Positions 59,908 through 60,770 of a stretch of 60,770 bases of DNA are shown here, piece after piece. The stretch is taken from NCBI RefSeq assembly GCF_900142465.1, contig NZ_FRAX01000019.1, positions 1 to 60,770 of the forward strand, read 5' to 3'. The stretch's first letter is position 1. Each line of letters begins with the position of its first letter. The notes beneath the pieces are model-generated. The model saw only the letters and a list, made by a program, of their open reading frames with translations, had not been told where the DNA came from and made no database searches. Source of the DNA: Fibrobacter sp. UWH6. GTDB lineage: Bacteria > Fibrobacterota > Fibrobacteria > Fibrobacterales > Fibrobacteraceae. The position numbers and the translations under genes were made by a program.

Positions 59908-60562
59908 ATGAAAATTTATGATTTTTTTGTTTTCTTCTTTTTTGTTTTGATTCCTGTGATTTTGATGTATTCAATACCGGTCCTCATTTTCATCAAATCT
60001 TCTCATTTTGACAGAAATGATTCAAAGGGAAATTTTCTGATAATTTTGGGCTCTACCATAAGTATTCTGTTTATCTTTTTTTCGATATGGGCACCACAAT
60101 ATTTTACGAGCAACGTTTCTCAAAAATACGGAGCTTTCGTAAATGAAGCTGCTTTTGCAACAATGATAAATGGATTGATGAGTCCATTTATCGCAATATC
60201 AGCAGCGATAGCAACATTTTTGGCTTTTTTTGTTCAGTATCAAGCAAATAAGAAAATGCTTGTGAATAATGAAATTCAGCAAGAAGAACGTCAGTTTTAC
60301 GAAATGCTGCACATCCATAGGGATAATGTTGAAAAGTTGGAGTGGGTTGTTTGCGAAAATCCAATTGCATATAAGTGGTATGTGAACAAAAATGTATTTC
60401 CTCTCATAAGTGATGAAGACGATGAGTGCTTGTTCACTAAGGTATTTGACAATCGTACGAAAAATGGACAAAAAGCTATTCGTCTATTCTTTAGCGAGTT
60501 TTTACTTATTTTGAAGATGGTAAGTGATTTTTATGGTAAGAGAAATAATATAACAGAAAAAA
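59908..60562 (+). pseudogene. Putative AbiC-type abortive-infection gene, interrupted
   Basis: The protein starts with two hydrophobic segments (about residues 5-30 and 42-65) and a third (about 92-112, in MSPFIAISAAIATFLAFFVQ). EEERQFYEMLHIHRDNVE-type sequence follows (here EERQFYEMLHIHRDNVEKLE), which matches putative phage abortive-infection (PutAbiC) proteins. Native sequence ends about residue 218 at 60562, where an ISL3-type end begins; the frame then reads through the insertion-element hairpin to a stop at 60621. The missing C-terminus makes it probably non-functional. Confidence 0.75.
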
Positions 60563-60582
60563 GGCTCTTCATCAACATGTGT

Positions 60583-60605
60583 GGGTGGCTTCGCCACCCT
60601 TTTTT
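60583..60605 (+). terminator. Terminator hairpin inside the insertion-element end
   Basis: GGGTGGC (60583-60589) pairs perfectly with GCCACCC (60593-60599) around TTC, followed by six T. It would block read-through from the host gene into the transposase. Confidence 0.85.
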
Positions 60606-60684
60606 GTTGACATTCGCCTAAATTAAACAAAAAATGGGCTATTTTCTAAAATTTAATCGCCAAAAAAAACAGAAGAAAAAGCCC

Positions 60685-60770
60685 ATGTCAAAATTATACA
60701 AATCCATCTTCAATGTCAACGGCTGTACTGTCGTCAAGCAGGAACAAACCGATACCACGGTCACCATCAC
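60685..60770 (+). CDS. ISL3-family transposase, N-terminal part
   Basis: The frame begins MSKLYKSIFNVNGCTVVKQE and runs off the right edge at residue 28. Its start is 122 nt inside the GGCTCTTC terminus. The VNGCTVVKQEQTDTTVTI segment resembles the start of ISL3 transposases, which precedes a cysteine-rich zinc-binding region. Only the terminus and this fragment support the call. Confidence 0.6.
   Translation, partial: MSKLYKSIFNVNGCTVVKQEQTDTTVTI

Larger units (their letters stand above)
60563..60770 (+). mobile_element. ISL3-family insertion sequence, left part
   Basis: GGCTCTTCATCAACATG at 60563 has the GGCTCTTC terminus typical of ISL3-family ends. It is followed by a terminator hairpin and, from 60685, a transposase start. 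The 8 bp before it (AGAAAAAA, 60555-60562) is the expected size of an ISL3 target duplication. The other end lies outside the window. Insertion interrupts the putative AbiC gene. Confidence 0.7.

Overview
ORGANISM. The window most likely comes from Fibrobacter or a close relative. Four things point there: a lipoprotein carrying the Fibrobacter succinogenes major paralogous (FISUMP) domain, a TIGR02147-type regulator (a family expanded in Fibrobacter), secreted proteins with serine-rich linkers and type A (type IX) C-terminal sorting signals, and a pectate-lyase-like beta-helix protein. The genus is inferred; no rRNA or tRNA gene was found.

LAYOUT. (1) 0-3.4 kb: left accessory edge with non-coding repeats, a RhuM/PLD-like protein and an AbiE toxin-antitoxin pair. 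(2) 3.4-11.8 kb: a cysteine-synthase-like enzyme and a LanC-like zinc protein behind a structured leader, then PLP synthesis (pdxR, divergent from pdxST), a sodium/solute symporter and a LysR regulator. (3) 11.8-23.5 kb: tRNA modification (tcdA-ttcA), biotin (bioF-bioD), TetR regulator, fabF, an NhaC-type antiporter, a secreted pectate-lyase-like protein, a frameshifted FISUMP lipoprotein, a ZIP transporter and a methyltransferase. (4) 23.5-29.6 kb: a four-gene ATP-grasp / alpha-E / transglutaminase operon. (5) 29.8-40.5 kb: an uninterrupted urea operon, urtABCDE, ureAB (fused), ureC, ureE, ureF, ureG, two small unknown membrane proteins and ureD. (6) 40.5-42.7 kb: a divergent acetolactate synthase gene and a 56-residue ORF. 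(7) 42.8-47.3 kb: secreted metalloprotease-like protein, LamG lipoprotein and TIGR02147 regulator. (8) 47.3-60.8 kb: a partly decayed defence island: ASCH and Fic remnants, a DUF1016 nuclease, a three-gene helicase/methyltransferase restriction system, RhuM and hsdM remnants, Abi_2, hsdS, and a putative AbiC gene cut by an ISL3-family element that leaves the window on the right.

HOW IT WORKS TOGETHER. The clearest system-level signal is a sigma-54 regulon readable from sequence. Three near-perfect -24/-12 promoters (29609-29624 minus, 40495-40510 minus, 40783-40798 plus) precede the ATP-grasp/transglutaminase operon, the urea operon and the acetolactate synthase gene. A 55-bp block containing dyads is shared, 43 of 55 positions identical, between 29750-29804 and 40616-40670. 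The second copy sits almost exactly midway between the two divergent promoters, as an enhancer serving both would. This ties the poorly understood ATP-grasp/alpha-E/transglutaminase operon to urea use and probably to nitrogen limitation.

Other notable points are the cysK-like/LanC-like pair with a Cys-Cys zinc motif beside PLP synthesis, several promoters so close to start codons that transcripts would be leaderless, and mutually exclusive hairpins ahead of the restriction operon.
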